Assembly (NCBI GenBank): GCA_017963165.1
Contig: JAGCTZ010000035.1
Span: 1-42,424 of the forward strand
DNA from: Treponema sp.
Lineage (GTDB): Bacteria > Spirochaetota > Spirochaetia > Treponematales > Treponemataceae
DNA length: 42,424 bases
Direction: 5' to 3'
The notes beneath the pieces are model-generated. The model ran no database searches, had not been told where the DNA came from, and was given only the letters and a program-made list of their open reading frames with translations. The position numbers and the translations under genes were made by a program. This document shows, piece by piece, positions 40,960 to 42,424 of this stretch (position 1 is the first letter of the stretch; every line of letters begins with the position of its first letter).

Positions 40960-42237
40960 ATGAAATTTGGCGTATTAGGAAAATCACTTCCTCACACATA
41001 TTCTCCTCAGATACACAAAGAATTTGCAGATTATGAATATACTGTCCTTGAGCGAACGGAAGAACAGGTGCAAAAACTTTTCAAAGGCGCAGAAGGCCTG
41101 GATGGTTTTAATGTTACAATTCCATATAAAAAACTTGCTGCAAGTCTTTGTACAGAGCTTTCGGAAGAGGCAAAAGAGTTAGGCGCAGTTAACACAGTAG
41201 TAAAGACTCAAAATGGATTTAAGGGCTTCAATACTGACGTGTATGGTTTTAAGTATATGCTTGAAGCTGCCGGCATTGAAGTTGCCGGAAAGAATTGTCT
41301 TATTTTAGGAACAGGCGGCGCAAGTGTTGCTGTAGAATATGCTCTCAAAAAAATGGGTGCCGCAAAGATAAATTTTTGTTCACGTTCAGGGCAGCTTAAT
41401 TATGCAAATGTTTACGACGCTGCAGCAGATACACAAATTGTTGTAAACGCAACACCTGTTGGCATGTTCCCGAATGTAGATGATTCACCGGTTGACCTTT
41501 CGCGTTTCGCAAAATTGTATGCCGCCGCAGATATTGTATACAATCCGAGTCGTACACGATTTTTGCAACAGGCACAGGAGCTTGGCGTAAAAAATGCAGG
41601 CGGGCTTAGTATGCTGGTGGCACAGGCCTGGCAGGCGAGTGAAATTTTTAAGGGGTCCCTTCAACCCCTTCGACAGGCTCAGGGACCTCAAGCTGCATCT
41701 GTGGTCCCTGAGGCTCTCGAAGGGCCGGCAGAAGAAAAAATCAACTCAGTGATAAAAAAACTTCAGGACCAAATGCTCAACATCACACTCATTGGAATGC
41801 CGGGTTCTGGTAAAACTACGCTTGGAAAAAAGCTTGCAAAAAAAACAGGACGCACTTTTATAGATTTGGATGACGTGTTCACAAAAGAATATGGCGAAAC
41901 GCCGGCCGAAGTTATTACTCAAAAAGGTGAAGATATTTTCCGCAAAATGGAAACTCAGCTCGCAAAAAAAATACTTCCTCTGTCGGGACTTATAATTGCA
42001 ACTGGTGGTGGCATTGTAACGCGCCCGGAAAACTGGTTTTACCTTCGTGCCAATTCGCGTGTAATTTACATTGAGCGTCCGCTGGATTTCTTGCTTAAGC
42101 AAAAGACAGACAACAGACCTTTGAGTCAGAATAATAAAATTGAAGAGTTGTATAAAAAACGCACACCTCTTTACGAAGAAGTGTGCGATATAAAGTTAGA
42201 TAATCCAAAGAATGAGATTGTCATTGCGAGAACGTAG
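40960..42237 (+). CDS. aroE-aroK: Fused shikimate dehydrogenase - shikimate kinase
   Basis: 425 residues from ATG 40960 (AAGGAA just upstream). Residues 1-230 are shikimate dehydrogenase: GKSLPHTYSPQIHKEF, FNVTIPYKK, LGAVNTVVKT, ILGTGGASVAVEYALKKMGA and VNATPVGMFPN. Residues 232-256 are translated dispersed repeats (LRQAQGP and VPEALEGP). A short helix leads to shikimate kinase at about residue 272: LIGMPGSGKTTLGKKLA (Walker A), FIDLDDVF, GEDIFRKME, ATGGGIVTRP and DNRPLSQN. The two steps are consecutive in the pathway. The last residues (VIART) are encoded by another dispersed repeat. The two domains are complete, so the fusion is probably active. Confidence 0.93.
   Translation: MKFGVLGKSLPHTYSPQIHKEFADYEYTVLERTEEQVQKLFKGAEGLDGFNVTIPYKKLAASLCTELSEEAKELGAVNTVVKTQNGFKGFNTDVYGFKYMLEAAGIEVAGKNCLILGTGGASVAVEYALKKMGAAKINFCSRSGQLNYANVYDAAADTQIVVNATPVGMFPNVDDSPVDLSRFAKLYAAADIVYNPSRTRFLQQAQELGVKNAGGLSMLVAQAWQASEIFKGSLQPLRQAQGPQAASVVPEALEGPAEEKINSVIKKLQDQMLNITLIGMPGSGKTTLGKKLAKKTGRTFIDLDDVFTKEYGETPAEVITQKGEDIFRKMETQLAKKILPLSGLIIATGGGIVTRPENWFYLRANSRVIYIERPLDFLLKQKTDNRPLSQNNKIEELYKKRTPLYEEVCDIKLDNPKNEIVIART
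41652..41726. repeat. Three repeat copies forming the AroE-AroK linker
   Basis: A partial forward start (GGGGTCCCTTCAA), a reverse copy (41666-41687) and a diverged forward copy CCCTGAGGCTCTCGAAGGG (about 41706-41724) lie side by side, all in frame. Confidence 0.85.
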
Positions 42238-42286
42238 ATTGCTTCGCCTTGTAATGACGGGGGCGTTACGGGGGTGTCCCCCGTTA
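42220..42286. repeat. GTCATTGCGAG...AATGAC element plus GGGGGTGTCCCCC palindrome
   Basis: GTCATT (42220) and AATGAC (42253-42258) form inverted ends; the aroE-aroK stop codon lies inside. A CGGGGGTGTCCCCCG palindrome follows, also found within the helicase gene. Confidence 0.75.
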
Positions 42287-42287
42287 G

Positions 42288-42424
42288 TTGTTACGATTAA
42301 ATAATCCGAGTAAAAGTTGTACTCTAAGTTGACGGACTTAGAGAGCCGGTGGAAGGCAGTCCCTCGCCGTGAGATTTAAAAACTCGCCCCTTAGTTTGTG
42401 TCAAAGCCGGCCACCGTATAACAA
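42288..42424 (+). ncRNA. Probable cobalamin riboswitch at the window edge
   Basis: Ends TTGTTA (42288-42293) and TAACAA (42419-42424) can close a P1 stem. Inside are the hairpin CTCTAAGT-TGACGG-ACTTAGAG, then GAGAGCCGGTGGAAGGCA (GCC/GGC pair), CCCTCGCCGTGAG, and near the end GTCAAAGCCGGCCACCG. The order agrees with the AdoCbl riboswitch core (GGAA-CCGGTG, CCCGC-ACTGTGA, GTCAG-A-ACCGGCC). Some box positions deviate. The controlled gene would lie just beyond the window. Confidence 0.55.

Overview
The window looks like chromosomal DNA of a host-associated spirochaete, most likely a gut, rumen or oral Treponema. Three things suggest this: moderately low GC, many MKK-type lipoproteins with relaxed spirochaetal lipoboxes next to small outer-membrane barrels, and short palindromic repeats scattered through and between genes. 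The genus is inferred from gene style, not from an rRNA gene, which is absent here.

Layout. 1-3.1 kb: three-gene proton-translocating transhydrogenase operon (pntAA-pntAB-pntB) ending in a strong hairpin terminator. 3.1-4.7 kb: lipocalin-like lipoprotein. 4.9-5.4 kb: array of seven 35-bp units made of alternately inverted half-sites, directly upstream of a PD-(D/E)XK-type nuclease gene (5.4-6.2 kb). 6.4-10.2 kb: two overlapping receptor cyclase genes whose active-site residues are lost in a complementary way. 10.2 kb: tRNA-Ala(CGC). 10.3-12.4 kb: YgjV-like membrane protein, BRO/DinD-like protein and two gene fragments fused at a scar. 12.7-14.5 kb: glycoside-hydrolase-like TIM-barrel protein. 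14.6-24.6 kb: a 2167-residue repeat lipoprotein followed by two paralogous barrel/transglutaminase-like proteins, one with Cys-His and one without. 24.6-27.0 kb: UvrD/PcrA-like helicase on the minus strand, carrying repeat DNA in frame. 27.1-33.2 kb: run of small lipoproteins, FnIII proteins and outer-membrane proteins.

33.2-42.2 kb holds almost the whole shikimate/chorismate pathway: aroF-tyrA-aroB-aroA-aroC, then a second half-site array and three minus-strand acetyltransferase genes, then aroQ and a fused aroE-aroK. No aroD is present. The aroF operon begins with a strong promoter, a 23-codon leader peptide in which 9 residues are Phe, Tyr or Trp, and an intrinsic terminator. This is the layout of a classical transcription attenuator that senses aromatic amino acids. 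A 19-24 bp repeat (CCCTGAGCCTGTCGAAGGG) occurs at least 11 times in the window, nine of them in this region. It is translated in frame inside aroA, aroC, aroE-aroK and uvrD. The window ends in a probable cobalamin riboswitch.

The strongest candidates for something new are: (1) the two alternating inverted half-site arrays, which share an architecture but not a half-site, one of them beside a nuclease gene; (2) the obligate-heterodimer receptor cyclase pair; (3) the aromatic leader-peptide attenuator in a spirochaete.
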